A stretch of DNA of 64,000 nucleotides from Glebionis coronaria (GCA_025667525.1 CM046877.1:619022580-619086579), one strand, 5' to 3'; shown: positions 24,522 to 38,022, counted from the stretch's first letter. The notes: generated by a model from the letters alone, not told the origin. A program made the numbers and translations.

Positions 24522-27500
24522 GTTTTAACATGTTATAATTATCGATATCAAAAGATGTTTAACTAATAATTGTTTAGGTTAAAACTCTATGTTTTTTTGA
24601 TAAAAAAATTTAGGGTTTTGTTTTGATCCAATTTTTTAAATCCGATTATAAAAGAAAATTAGGGTTTGGTCGGTTTGTTTTAAAGCCGATTTAAAATTTT
24701 ATTTTTTTTAAACCCTAAAAATAAAATTTTTGATCTTTGATAAAGTACGTGATTAATTGTTATGTCATGTATTTAAGGTTACGATCCATAAGAGATTTCA
24801 TTAATTTGTTAAGTGATTTCGGTGGAACTTTGGTAAATTGCATGATTAATTGTTATGGCACGTAAAATTAGAGTTTGGATCCGTAGAGATTTTATTGTTA
24901 AGTGATTTGGGTTGATTCATGATGAACATGCATGTTTTTCATGGATCATTTTTATGTGGTTATTGTTACGTATGTGCTATTTGCATTATTTGATTCAATA
25001 GATCTAAAATTAAGATTTTTATATGAATATAAAAACCCAAATTTGATGAATTTATTGAATAAATCGTTTCCGTGTGGCTATTTGATTTATTTTATTGCAC
25101 TATAAATTGTTATTATGTGTTTATAATTTAGTTTTTTTTGTACCTTATTGTTTTTATGCCTTTTTATTGTATGTTGTAAACAACGGTAATTTTTTAAGAA
25201 AAATAATATGGACTAAATCATATTAAAAATAAAGATTTGTTTTGAGACCTAAGTTACATAGAGTTACGTTGATTGGTGATTCACAATAATAATTCAATAG
25301 CTGACTCAATTTTGACAAACTATAAAGTGGGTACAACGCGCTGCTAGTCATGTACCTGGCTAAGGAAGGAGGTTATGCCATTGTCGCTGACTAAATTCCC
25401 TGCTCGCATGTGCGTCAAAATTGAATTACCAACGATTATTATTTATTGTACACTTTAAGGTTAATTTACCGCAAACTCACATCCGAAACACAATGAATAA
25501 GGTTATTGCTTTGTGCTTTAGTTAAGTTCTAGAAATGTATGTTGTGAATAGTTGTGGGTAATTCTTTGATTGGTTCAACCAATACCTCAACATAATATAT
25601 GTAGAAATTTAGTCTTGTGAAAAAGTTTTCTAAATGTTTTATTAAACTTATGATATGAAGATGTATGCATGCTTCTCCAAACATTGATTTTAACATCAAA
25701 TTTTATACCATTAAAATTTAAGTCAAATGCCATCTAATTGACAAACACTTGAAGTTACAATGTCGTCATATGAGATTTTGGACGATGTTGTAATGGAAAG
25801 AAAACTTCCATTACTGAATGAGATTGTGCATGAATGGTTTTACGTTCTTTAGATTAGACGACTTAATTAAGTTACTCAGTGAGATCTGGAAACTTAAGGT
25901 ATTCGGAGGGGATGAAACATGTTTACAATGCAAAAGGTTTTTTTGGCAATGTAAGTCCCTAAAGAATCTAGAAATTGCAAATCTTTTTGTCAATCATTGT
26001 TCGACAAGTTACGATCTTGAATACTTTCATTGCTAGCAGATTAACTAATGTGATGAAATTATGTCAATTTGGATTCTAGTTTTCAAGGAAATACTATGGT
26101 TATATGAATATTACTTGGGTAGTTTTATTTTCTTGAATAGTTCTTATCAAAAATGCTAAAACTAAATATTTTAAATTATTTTACAATGTATTAATGCAGC
26201 GTTACACCGTAAACATGGTTTTTTCATTTATTTATTGATCTACAACCATAAGGTGTGAGGATAGAGTCAATTCACAATAAAATATAAACCTAAAATCTTT
26301 TCCACGAGTGAAGAAGGAGTAATAAGGATTTTAGAAATGTCTAATTCTAAATACATAACTCATAGAAAACTTTAATAGTTAAGAAAAGTGCATATTTTGA
26401 GTTATTAAATTTAGAGAATGGTTCCCGCTAATTGGTTAAAGGCAAACTAGCATATTTTATCTAGTAGTTGTGCTTTTACCATTTATAGGCACTACAAACT
26501 ATTATGGGGTTGGTAGACCTATTAAGGAAGAAGCTGCATGCCAAATCTTTCAAGTTAAAAAGCAATTGATGGATTAGTCATCATTTACGAAGTAGAGTAC
26601 ACTCTTAAACACTACAAGTAATTGTTACGAATGTGTTTTTCAAAGGTATAAGAAAGTAAACAACACACTAATATGTTTCACCGATTATGAAACATAAACA
26701 ATGCTGTATTACTGAAATTGAGATTATTAAAACATTCTCTAATTCAGTGGGAGTTACAAGCTTTGTCGTCTTGGTAATAACCAAAATTATCTCTAGAATG
26801 TCCTAAAATAATTACTTTTGAAATTTCGACACTAATATCTTCAAGGATAGTTATGTACTGATTCTTGTTGATTATGAGGTCCTACATCTACTTGTAAAGC
26901 TAATATATATATGACACAGTCATATTTGTATATACGAACGTTAGACGTGATGTTTATCTAATATATGAGGTTGTTCCGTGCACAAGTGGGAGAAATGAAT
27001 ATTGTGTGCAAGAAACAACTCATAAAAATATGATTCTCTTGACTTCAAGATAAGAGACTACCGATCTAATTAAAAATTAGATAGAACATGTGTCAATATG
27101 ATTAAAAGATTACTTAACCTTATATCATTCAAATTAAGAAACACTTGTTGTTTTAATTTAGTCATGTGAGAGCTTGGACTAAATTGTAAACACAATGGTA
27201 AAATATCCACATGTCGTGAGATCAGGCGTGGATTATTTTTGTAGTTTCTTAAGATGGACAATTCCTGGAATGACATAAGATACATAGAGTAATCTTATAC
27301 TACTAAAGTAATAAATATTTATGTATTCTTGGAATTACATAAATAGACATAATAGTGAATTAACTTGAAAAGACTAATGAAACCTAGTGGTGTTCATGAT
27401 TACTTTAGTTGTACATGTTTATGATTTCTTTATAAAATCACAAACATAAAGTCTTGAAAGACGTATAATGTAAAGTAAGGCGTTAATGTATTATCTCTTT

Positions 27501-27725
27501 TTGCTAAGACATATACATGGAGTCATTTTTAAATGACTTAAAATACATAATGGAATTATAACTTTTATGTTTTAAAAGATATGGAAATGAAGAGACTTTG
27601 TATTAGAGTTACTTGAGTTATAATGCAAGCAAAATGGTTAGCAAAATCTATTATACCATTAAGATGATTTAGTTGGTATATAAGTAAGTCGAAAGATATA
27701 TATTTATCTTAAAATGTTGTTTAGA
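24522..27725 (+). pseudogene. Copia-2 interior, left part, decayed coding region
   Basis: This is where gag, protease and integrase should lie. Reading frames are short in all directions and no zinc knuckle or integrase motif could be fixed by eye. The longest stretches (for example 25818-26036) have no family match. I call it decayed element interior from its position only. Confidence 0.45.
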
Positions 27726-28246
27726 CTAGCAGGGTACCCGCGCGATGCGGCGACGGGTACCCTGTAACTAAATTCTTCGGTGTTATAATTCATATTTTTT
27801 TAATTATAAGTTTTGAATCAATAGTTTTCATCTAAAAACGTGTCTTAAAAACGTGATTTCAATCGAGGTATATTATTACTTTTAGCATTATATGTAATAT
27901 ATAGATAAAAATTTAAGTAAAGTTAAGTAAATGATTAAAGGAAAAAAAACTAAATGCAATAAACCAATTTTCAATTAGATTTTTTATTTGATGCACTAGT
28001 ATACTATAGATGCTCTTTAATGTTTGTACAATGTGCATATAATATTATATATTTTACAACGAGGTGTTTTATTAAGAGTATTAATTATTCATTAAAAAGT
28101 TTGTAATTATTGTATGGTGAGACACTTGTACACTTGGCTTATTAAATTGTATTCTTTAAACAATAATTTAGTTTATGCTTTAAAAGGATGTACATCATGT
28201 TAATTTAGTGGTACTACTTAATTTTTTTGCATTAATAGGAGAGAGA
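27726..28246 (-). mobile_element. Small non-autonomous Helitron, minus strand
   Basis: On the minus strand the 3' end is a GC-rich hairpin, GGGTACCC...CGCGCGGGTACCC, followed a few bases later by CTAG (plus 27726-27729), the CTRR terminus of Helitrons. The 5' end on that strand reads TCTCTCTCCTATTAATGC (edge at plus 28246). The flanks are A (27725) and T (28247), the expected AT insertion site. The element is about 521 bp without coding. The 3' hairpin is convincing; the 5' edge is my best match. Confidence 0.6.
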
Positions 28247-31065
28247 TACTAATCTCTTTTATAAGGGAGTTAGATTAACTTACAATATTAACTTTAATGA
28301 AATACAACATAGTTATGGTATGTTCATTAGGAGAATCAAACTCTCAATATGATGATTGATTTAAGATAACTATATATTCATTTCTTCCAAAAAGATATCA
28401 AGGTTATAAAGTTGAGTATGACATGGACTAAGAAGATTAATAAGATAACATTATATATCGAATATGATGAATCACGTTATGTCTTAAATTGATGTTCGGG
28501 ATTTGTTAAACTACATATGAAGTGGGTTGTTGGCAAAATTACAAAATAAAGAGTTAGGAACTGTCATTATGTTTCGTAATGTCCCAATAGATAATATTAG
28601 AGTGTTGATCTATTTGCTATGTATTTAAAAATTAACTTTAAATTACTAAAAGCAAGTAGGAGTTTTGATCTTGAAAGATAAAATTACAAAATACATAATC
28701 TTCTAAAATACACTAGTAATTATTATGAGATAGGCATATAAATGCTACCTCTCAAGATAAAGTAATTTAAGTCATAGGTCCACAAGGATATCTCGGATAT
28801 ACGAGTAATATGCTGAGAATTATGAGTTACAAATAATCGTTATGATTTATTACCAAATATTGACTTGGGTAAATTACTCATACTATGAATGTTTTATATG
28901 TTGTCCAAACAAGATAATAAATTTTAGATTTGGTTTACCTTAATAGTTTGACTAAAAATTAAAAATAAGTTTCTCCATAGAAAGGTAGAAATGACCATTG
29001 TGGTGGTTAATCTTTGTGTCGAAATTTTATGGACGAGATTGTACAAATATTTAATGTATGTATTATGAATAGAATTGTGATTGAATATTCTTTCCGCTTT
29101 AAATATATAAAGATTTTGGTAGTCATATTTTAATTGACAAATTGAATATATGGACTTTTTCTTGAAGGACTACTTGAGCGAAAGCTTAAGTAATCGAAAG
29201 GGGTTTATTAATTTAAAAATAAATCTTTGGAAAAGTACAAAGAGCAATTATCCATGAATGGATAAATGCAGACATCTAAGAGATTATTCTTATGTTTAAT
29301 TTTAAAATCAAAGATTAGGTTTTAAAAATTGAAATAAGATGATTTCTGAGTATTCCTAAAAGCTAGTTTGAGTATTATGACTATTTTCTTAAATTATATA
29401 TGTTTAATAGACATATAAGAAAGTAAAACTTCATTCAAATTAAATATTGATTTTGGTTTAGATTTGAAATGAAACTTTGCTTTGGAGATTTAGAAAATAA
29501 GATAACTATAACCTTGGAACAAATAAATTTATTTTTGCGGTAGAAATACAACATAATATGCCATGTAGTAAGTTTATATGTATATTTAGAACATGAAGAA
29601 ATCTAAATCTTGTTTGAAAAATTTTCATGTGTATCGTGTTGTATTTATACCATGCTTAATATACAAGATAACTTGTATATATTAATCTGTTTGAAAGTTA
29701 TTAAATAACTTGTGTAATGTATATTCTGAAGGAATATGTTTGGATATAGAATGACATCCTTGTCTTAGATCAGCTTCCATATTCTAAAGATGAATAATTT
29801 GTCAATAGTTGTGCAAATTATCATAACCAACAAACTTAGATGTTTGGTTGGAATCAAACATTACATAATAGATATTATTGTTTACGTAGTTATATCTTTA
29901 ATGAAAAGTTGTCAAACTTGAAAAGATATAATTGAGATAACACTCAATATTAGTCATGGTATCCTTGTAGATGACATGTTAATTAAATTTGAATTATACA
30001 TTAAAGAATTAGAATACCTTGAACTTCAAAATGTGTTTTTTGGAAGTTTAGTATACTAAATTGGTGATCAAGGATGTCTCACAATTTTGATACTATGTGG
30101 CATATCAAACTATTTAAATGCACATGTACAAGAATTTCAATAAATTAAATTCTTAAAGAAAGTATTCTCAAAATTCTAATAGGTCAAGATTGGTTGATTT
30201 ATGCTTTGCCAAACAAATATGAATGTCATTACTAGAGGCATGATGCATTGACTAGTTTTTATACATTGATCTATTTAGTATTTGGATAAGGGATGTTAGA
30301 CAATTATTATAATGAAATAAATTACTTGGTAAGTTTATTTATAATATATTGTATCCTATATTTGCATGTTTAATCCATGAATAATTTAATTATTCTAAAT
30401 GTCCATTGTTGATTAATAATATAGGAGTATTGTTAAATTAAGACAAATCAAAATAGTGTTAGAGTATACTTGAAAGTATATTGAACAATTTTAGATGATA
30501 TTCGATGAATCGATTATAGGATTTATCCCAACTATATGATTATACTTTCTAGATCATCATCATCAAGTAAATCATAAATAGTTAGACCTGAGATACCAGG
30601 AAACCGTCGTGGATCTAGTGCATTTCTGTGAAATAATCTAACGCTAAACGTAGCTGGTAGCTATAAGGTTTATTTTCAGAATTGTTACAAAATTCATAAG
30701 TTTTGCTTGTAGTCAATATGAAATTTGTTTCCTTCAAATTTTTTTCGAGTTTAATACAGTTGGGCTCCTCGTGGATTAGTAAGATGTTTGTATGGCCCTA
30801 ACCAAAATCTTTTTAAACTATGTTTAGAAGTTTTGGTAATCTTGCTTGAATCTGATGAACGAGAAACAAAATGGTTAATGAAAAGAATGACTAAGATCAA
30901 TATCCTTGTTAACGTTGTATTAGAAATGAAAGGATAATAATAATAATGATGAATCATTAAAATATTTTTCCTAGAGACCTTACTCGTGATCGTACTAGAA
31001 GCATCGGCGTGTATCTGGACGCTAACCGATGTGATCACACTATTAAAATATATCCAAGTGGGAGC
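28247..31065 (+). pseudogene. Copia-2 interior, right part, with RT remnant
   Basis: At about 29958-29982 the frame reads ILVDDMLI, the Copia RT active-site motif (normally YVDDMLI) with Y replaced by L. Surrounding frames are broken. The stretch ends at the polypurine tract AAGTGGGAGC (31056-31065), the form usual next to Copia 3' LTRs. RNase H motifs were not identified. Confidence 0.6.
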
Positions 31066-31833
31066 TGTTAGTTTATGGACTTTAATTTTAATAAGTCGTG
31101 TGTTAGGATCGAACTCGAGATTACGGTATTGCACACAATACGTATAGAATTTATTTATTTAATAAATAAATTTATATGTTTATTAAATTAAATCGAGCTA
31201 TAACTTTAACGAATGTTAAGTATTAAGAGTTAAGGTTTAACGATCGTTGTGGAATTAAATAGAAGAGGAAAAGAAAAGTCTGGAACAACCCAAGGGGTGT
31301 GTTTGGACGTCGGCTAGAATAAGAGAGGGGGGGGGAGAAGGAAAACTTTCCTTAAATTTGTTGACTTGGGCTACAAGGATAATTAGGCCTATATAAAGAA
31401 AACCTTACCCTCATAATTCTACACATTACATATCTTTCTTCTTCTCTTCCTGCGATCAAAACCAAACGCACCTTAGGGTTGTTTGGGGTTTTGGTTTAGA
31501 TAAATAATCAAGTCCTGGCCCCTCTCTAGGGTTGTTGGGTTGATTTTCCACTAGACGTTGAAGCTCGGTTTACACGTACTAGCATTACGGTTAGCTCGTT
31601 GTAATATGTGTGTACAAGAACGTAATAGAATCTTACTTTAGATTGTATCTTGGATCGGTTAACAAAATGGTAAGGGGTTAATCATTTATCCGTTATAAAC
31701 CCTAATTGGAGGTATGTAACCCTAATTCATTAATTATAATTGTGTTATTATTATCTTGTTAAATCGCTTCCGCTATATATGCTTTGATCTTTGTCAGGAT
31801 TTTAATAATTGTTATAAATTATATAAACCTTCA
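31066..31833 (+). repeat. Copia-2 3' LTR, 768 bp
   Basis: It matches the 5' LTR but has a deletion of about 35 bp after TGGAGGT (near 31712) and an expanded G run near 31328. The right edge ACCTTCA is followed by the target copy GCTTG. Confidence 0.92.
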
Positions 31834-34701
31834 GCTTGATCATACAAACGACAACTTGGTCTCATGAACAACAGCTTGATCTCACACAAATCTGGATTAA
31901 TACATTGTGTATAGTATCAAGTCTTGATTTTTAGTTCCATGTTTCTAAGTATTGGTTATATATTATTTATTTAATATTTGGTTGTAATTCTAGTACCATT
32001 ATTCGGGCCATCATACTCGGAAGCCATCCTATAAACGTTTGAGGAGCGATGACACTTTAAATCGTAAACCCAACCACTAAGTCAGAACGTAATATCGAGA
32101 TGGAACATCTTTATACAAAGCTCCCTACTAACATCATACTTTCATCACTTCCTTATATTTATAATTAATCTTTTTTAGTTTTAAAATTGGCAAAAATATC
32201 CCTTTTAGTTATACTTTGGTATAATTACACTTTTAACCCCCTTAAAGTATATATTTTAGTATTTGCATTTTAAACCCTCAATATTTAACCTTAGGACCTC
32301 ACACTTACCAATAATTATTCTTATATATTTAAATTTCAAAAAATGACACTTTTAGCCCAAAATGTTAAATAGTTTCAAAATGACAGCTTTAGTCCCTATA
32401 CTTGTAAAAATCACATAACAGCCTAAAAAATGAACCAAATGATCTAGGATTTTCAAATAAAGTTTCAAAACATGTTTATAATCATAATAACAACATTTAT
32501 TCAGAATTATAGCTTTTGAAATGGGTTTTTGCTTATTATTTCATGTAAATTACAAAATTAAGGTTTTAAGACATCTTTTACTTATAACTTTCATTTAAAA
32601 TAATCAAATGACTTAATTTCTTTTATATTCTAACATTATTTTAACATTATAAAAACTCTAAGAATTTATTATAACAAGATCAAGCTAACATACAAATTAC
32701 CTAGGATGCTCCAAAATGGCTCCTAATGACTTCCTATGAGCACAACTTGCTATCAAAGCTTCAAGATCTTCAATGGCTTTCTAATAGACCTGGTTTTTGG
32801 TCTTAGGGGATGTCCTAGGATGTTTATATAAGTGAATATGAAGAATGGGTAGGAGATACAAAGGAAACAGGGTGTAAGTTCTAAGGAATGCATTTCGCCC
32901 CTATTTATAGTTTTTCTAAGCCTTAGGCTCTAAGGAATGCAATTAAACGTGTAATCTATGTAGCTTAGTGACTAAGGTTGCCTAGAAGAGATCTATGCAA
33001 GTTTATAGGAGCTAGATTTAAACCAATCTTGGTCTTGTGGTCTATAATAGTTCACGGCAACAATAGATAAGAATAGTGATGTGTAGCAAACAAGTCGGTG
33101 ATGCAACTACTTTTCATTGCTTGGAAAATATATTACAATATGTAAAATATCTGATTTTCAAACTTATAATGGGAGGGAAAGGTTTGAAATAAGTTTTTGG
33201 AGGGAAATATAAAACCGGGTTCTAAATTAGGGCTTATAACTTTATACTTTATGATTTTGGTGTTTAAGGGTTTAGGAATGTGATTAGTGATGTATTAGAG
33301 TATATTTAGGGTTTAGAATTTGTAATTAAGAAGTTTGGGTCTTTGGTTTGAAGTTTAACAAAGGTTTGAGGTGAAAATAGGAAGAAAACCTAGGCGGGTT
33401 AGGGTTTCTAATGATCTAGGGATTAATCCTTATAAAACTCATTATCCTTGGTTTAGCTACCGATGTAAACTCAATTTATACCTCCTACGCTGTCCTCAAT
33501 ATGTTCATGAAGTTCCTACATTAGTTTTACTAAGTTATTCTAAGTAAACATGTCTAAAGGGTGAAAATTCCCATTTTGACCTAATTTACAAGCCACACAT
33601 TGAAATGTTGTACCTTGTGCTTTAAGTTACCTTTAATATTGTCTTAATATAATCTTATAACCTTAATGTAATGCTACAAGTGTTTGTAGACTTGTCCTCA
33701 AAGACTAGTTAGTGATTCTATGTAGATTTCTTAATATAAGGGTTTTAGGTCATTAATCCTAATGACTTTCTATCTAGGGTAATTAGGGTTTGTATCTTTA
33801 TAAACACTTATTCCAGGTTTTATATGATATTTTTATGATTTCTAAGGTTTCTACATTCTTAGTATAAGGGTTTGTATAGGTTAATCATATTCTAGGGATA
33901 ATTATAGGAGCTTAAGATCCTATGCTTTGATAACTTGTACCTTATGCTTTACCAACTTGTAATTTAACTTGAAGTAAATGTATAATCTTAATATGATACA
34001 TAGTTGAGTTTTATAATTAGTTGCAAAAGATTAGACTCTAATTCAATGTGAAATGGATTTTATATGCTATTCTTGGTTATTAGGTCTTAACTTGTAATTA
34101 ACCTTGGATTAGTGAATATTAGTATTTTGTAATCAATTATCTTTCCTTTATATGATGGATTATAATTAGTATATTGTTTTTGATACTTGTACATGGATAT
34201 TATGTAGTTATATTTCTTAAAATATTGTTTACCAAAGGTTTCTATGTGATGATCTAGACTATTATGTACATTTACTTGTACTTAGCTTTGTATATTTTGT
34301 TCTTACCATTTTTAGGTATTGTTATTTCCTCAAAGTATAGTTTACAACTTGTTTATATTACATAATGACTTATTCATATGTATTCTCCATTCATAATTTA
34401 TCATTCTTGAGTTTACAACTCATTTAAAGGGATTCTAGGGTTTCTAAAGTAATTTAGGGCATCAGAGTTACATTTGAGATGTTCTTATCAATATTGAACT
34501 TATTACATCAGTTTTATATCTTAGACTTGATATATACATTGTATTTTCAACATATAGGCATATGTTGAAGTGGCAGTTCAGGTTGTGAGAAACAATTCCC
34601 CTTACAAAGTAAAATGCAAAAAGCAAAATTTTCTAGCCACATTTTTCATATTTAGAAAATCATAGCTTATAACACATATATGAAATTTATGGGTTTTCAT
34701 A

Positions 34702-35410
34702 TTGAATCTCTAGTGTTGAACCCTATCAAACACATTGAACCTCTAATGTATAACCATATCTCATACATTGAACCTCTAATATATAACCCTATCTAATACA
34801 TTGAACCTCTAATGTTGAACCCTATCTCATACATTGAACCTCTAATGTATAACCCTATCTCATACATTGAACCTTTAATGTAGAATCATATCTAATACAT
34901 TCAACCTCTAATGTTGAACACTATCTCATACATTGAACCTCTAATATATAACCCTATCTCATACATTGAACCTCTAATGTATAACCCTATCTAATACATT
35001 GAACCTCTAATGTTGAACCCTATCTAATACATTGAACCTCTAATGTTGAACCCTATCTAATATATTGAACCTCTAATATATAACACTATCTCATACATTG
35101 AACCTCTAATGTTGAACCCTATCTCATACATTCCTGTAATGTATAACCCTATCTAATACATTGAACATCTAATGTTGAACCCTATCTAATACATTGAACC
35201 TTTAATGTTGAACCATATCTAATACATTGATCCTCTAATGTTTAACCCTATCTAATACATTGAACCTCTAATGTATAACCCTATCTCATACATTGAACCT
35301 CTAATGTATAACCATATCTCAGACATTGAACCTCTAATGTTGTACCATATCTAATACATTGAACCTCTAATGTATAACCCTATATAATAGATTGAACCTC
35401 AAATGTTGAA
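34702..35410. repeat. 33-bp minisatellite, block 2 (about 21 units)
   Basis: Same unit, same two variants and same orientation as 21969-22895. It continues the array interrupted by the solo LTR and runs directly into CACTA transposase-related sequence at about 35411. Confidence 0.95.
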
Positions 35411-35510
35411 CTGTAACTCAGACCAAACCGAACGAACCGGTTTACTCTACCAGAATGAACCAAGAAGCTGAATCATTATATAAACAATAATAAAAACATT
35501 TAGATTCATG

Positions 35511-36843
35511 AAGAAACTAAAAGGTTATGTAAGAAATAAAGCTAAGCCATAAGGTTCGATCGTAGAGGGTTATGTTGCAGAAGAAGCATTGACTTTAAGT
35601 TCTCATTATTTTTGGGATGTTACCACAAAATTTAATCGTCCCGATCGTAATGTGGACCCCCCTCCCCTAACGTGTCAGATTTAGGTGTTCTGATCGGTAT
35701 GCAAGCCGATTGGTTTATGGTCCTTTCCTCATTTTCTAGCTGAAGAGTACAAGAAAGCGAGATGGTATATACTTAACAACTGTCTTGAGATCGATACGTG
35801 CCATGCCCAGTTCCTGAGGTACGAGTTTTTTAATTTTGTAACGTTTTTTTCTTAACTTATCATTTCGACGACTTATTCTAATAGCATGAATGTTTTTCAG
35901 TTTATTTCTAGAAAAAAAAGACATGCTAGAAGAATTCCCCAGCTGGTTTAGGACTCCGGTAAACTAACACTTATTTTGTGTACTTAAGTGTAAAAATAAC
36001 AGTATGATATTTTTTGTTTTCTATCTAATACTATCTTCATCATAGATCTTTGAACGCCACACACAAAATCCCCAAGACCCAGGGGTTAGCACAACCAACG
36101 AGTTATTCGCTTTGGCTAATGGACCATCAAGGACTCCAATGTCAGTAAACTATTGCGTAGTAGATGGTGTGAGATATGTCGTGCAGAGCCGCGATGAACG
36201 TCGCACAACTCAAAACTGCGGCATTTGTGAGACTGGCCCTGACGGGGAAATGTCTTATGGTCAGCTTAAAGAAATCCTCGAGTTTGACTATTTGTCGTTT
36301 AAAATTGCGTTGTTTAGAGTTAAGTGGTTCGACACTCGCAACACTAGTAGAGTCAGGAAACTTACCTTTAGAAACGGAATGACACAAATCGTCGGCTCTG
36401 GTGAGTGGTGTAAAAATGATCAATACATTCTCGCTACACAAGTTAAACAAGTCTTCTACCTTGTAGACCTGGCCAAACCCAATATAAAGGTAGTCAAACA
36501 AGTTAATCATAAAAAGTTTTCAACAGGGGTGTCATGGTGGTAGGAGAACGAACCTGATATGATACATTTTGACAACTCATCTGATCTCCCACCTTCTACT
36601 AGTGATCTCCCACCTTCTACTAGTGGGAATGACTTGGGTAATTTCACCTTCTATATAGATTTGCATATAGATGGTGAATCAACGGAGGTTGACACACCGC
36701 CAGATATCGATGATGTTCTTGACGAAGACGATGATATTACTGATGATGAAGACTCCCTTCCTCATGATTTAGCAGATTTTGATGTTCAAGACCACATCAA
36801 AGATGATGGCGGTGTTGAGAAATTTTATTCTAGTGATGAATAA
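35511..36843 (+). pseudogene. CACTA transposase (TNP2-like), C-terminal part, decayed
   Basis: An exon from about 35511 reads MKKLKGYVRNKAKP, a stop, then GSIVEGYVAEEALTLSSHYF. After a frame change it continues as EEYKKARWYILNNCLEID. This is the DUF4218-end region of plant CACTA transposases. After an intron with acceptor at 36045, exon 36046-36843 encodes ELFALANGPSRTPMSVNY, then a DUF4216 domain (RTTQNCGICETG, LFRVKWFDT, YILATQVKQVFYLVD). A TAG at 36541-36543 interrupts it before an acidic tail rich in Asp/Glu (DDVLDEDDDITDDED). The catalytic N-terminal half is absent. An intact version would cut and rejoin the transposon ends. Confidence 0.88.
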
Positions 36844-37002
36844 GATTAACTTTGTGTTGTAACTTGCAAAATGCACTTATATGTGAATGAAATTATTGTG
36901 GATTGTTTATATGTGTATATTTATTATTATATTTGGATTTGTGCATGCTTGTATTATTTTGTTTATGAATTTCTACATGTTATGCTAATCGTACCTGTAC
37001 AG
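36844..37002. other. Spacer between the two CACTA-2 genes
   Basis: About 160 bp of AT-rich sequence between the transposase stop and the next gene's ATG. No feature seen. Confidence 0.5.
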
Positions 37003-37977
37003 ATGGCCGATGTTGCACGGGGACACGGCGGGGACTGTGGTGGCGACAATCCTTCACGTCCACGTCCCCCATCATTCGGTTGCGGGGGTTGCTTCATTAA
37101 CCGAGGTAAGAATTTATGGATTATTGTAATATAAGCATAAACTTGATACCCATATTAAACTTGTTTGCCTTGAATATTTATGACTTTATCACTCACTTGA
37201 TTTTGTAGAAAAAGGAAAGCAAAAACCCAATTTAGGCGGGAAGAAAGCCGGCAGGGACACCCGGGACAAGACCCAAAACCAGAAATTACTAGATGCGGTG
37301 GCCACGAATCAGAACCGGCCAGTCCAGATCGACTTCGAAGACGCTGCTGATAACATAGTTTCCCCTACCGGCCCCTACTCGTCTCATTGGGGAAACTTGT
37401 TCGGGGTGGTCATTAGGGATATACCTTTGTATTACCCTTCGTGAAAGGATGTCCCCGACGGGAACAAGGCGGCGGCCATGGCCAATCTTGGGGTCAGTTA
37501 TCATTTTATTTTTATTTAATTATCGTGTTCATTTATTTAATTGTGTATATTTATTTAAATTTGTTTATTTATTTATATCAAATAATTATATAAATTATAT
37601 TTCTAACTTTGTTTTCAGTGTGTTGTATATGATTGCAGAAAACATACAACCTCGAGCCACACATGAGATCCCCGTGATGGTCGCTCATTAATGGTGCCAT
37701 TAAGGCCCAGTATCAAAAGACCTATAACACCAACAAGGACACTTTAAAGAGACAAGACTGGAAAAAAGACCCCGAGACTGGAGAATACAATTTGACTCGG
37801 ATTAGGCGGGACAAACCTGATGACTACTCAGTTGACGAGTGGGAGAAATATATCAAGTTTTGGAGTGACCCTGCCCAAATGAAGCGATCAGAAGCAAACA
37901 ACAAGAATTTGTCCAAGTCAACAGTGATATCCCGGAATGGATCTCGGACGATCCCTCGCACTCGACAACTGATGGTA

Positions 37978-38022
37978 ATTATTATTATTTATTATTTATT
38001 ATTTATTATTATTATTATTATT
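37978..38022. repeat. (TTA)n-type microsatellite in intron
   Basis: ATT/ATTT units at the start of intron 3 of the Transposase_24 gene. Confidence 0.85.

Larger units (their letters stand above)
23707..31833 (+). mobile_element. Copia LTR retrotransposon (Copia-2), complete but decayed
   Basis: Two LTRs (23707-24506 and 31066-31833) enclose a 6.56 kb interior. The 5-bp target duplication GCTTG is perfect (23702-23706 and 31834-31838). The primer site is at 24508 and the purine tract at 31056. The coding part is reduced to fragments, the best being an RT active site at about 29958-29982. A small Helitron lies inside. The element interrupts the solo LTR around it. Confidence 0.9.
22896..34699 (-). 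mobile_element. Solo LTR (gypsy-type), minus strand, split by Copia-2
   Basis: On the plus strand it starts TGTAACACCATC directly after a minisatellite unit and ends TGGGTTTTCA just before the array resumes, so the element strand runs TGAAAACCC...GGTGTTACA. Internal landmarks (an AGTGAATTC block, CCTCACGGG, ATGAACTCAC) parallel the gypsy-1/2 LTRs. Excluding Copia-2 and its target copy it is about 3.67 kb. No interior coding or primer site is present, so it is a solo LTR. TTGAA flanks the left side (22891-22895) and recurs at 34702-34706, two bases beyond the expected end. Confidence 0.75.

Noticed and set aside
27730..27765. GC-rich hairpin as a transcription terminator or RNA gene
   Set aside because: The hairpin plus CTAG and the A/T flanks fit a Helitron 3' end better, and no RNA-gene features surround it.
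21969..35410. AACCCTA in the minisatellite as a telomere-like repeat
   Set aside because: The plant telomere unit is 7 bp (CCCTAAA) in tandem; here AACCCTA occurs once per 33 bp.
36142..36510. 122-codon minus-strand frame
   Set aside because: It is the antisense shadow of the DUF4216 exon, which has firm family likeness on the plus strand.
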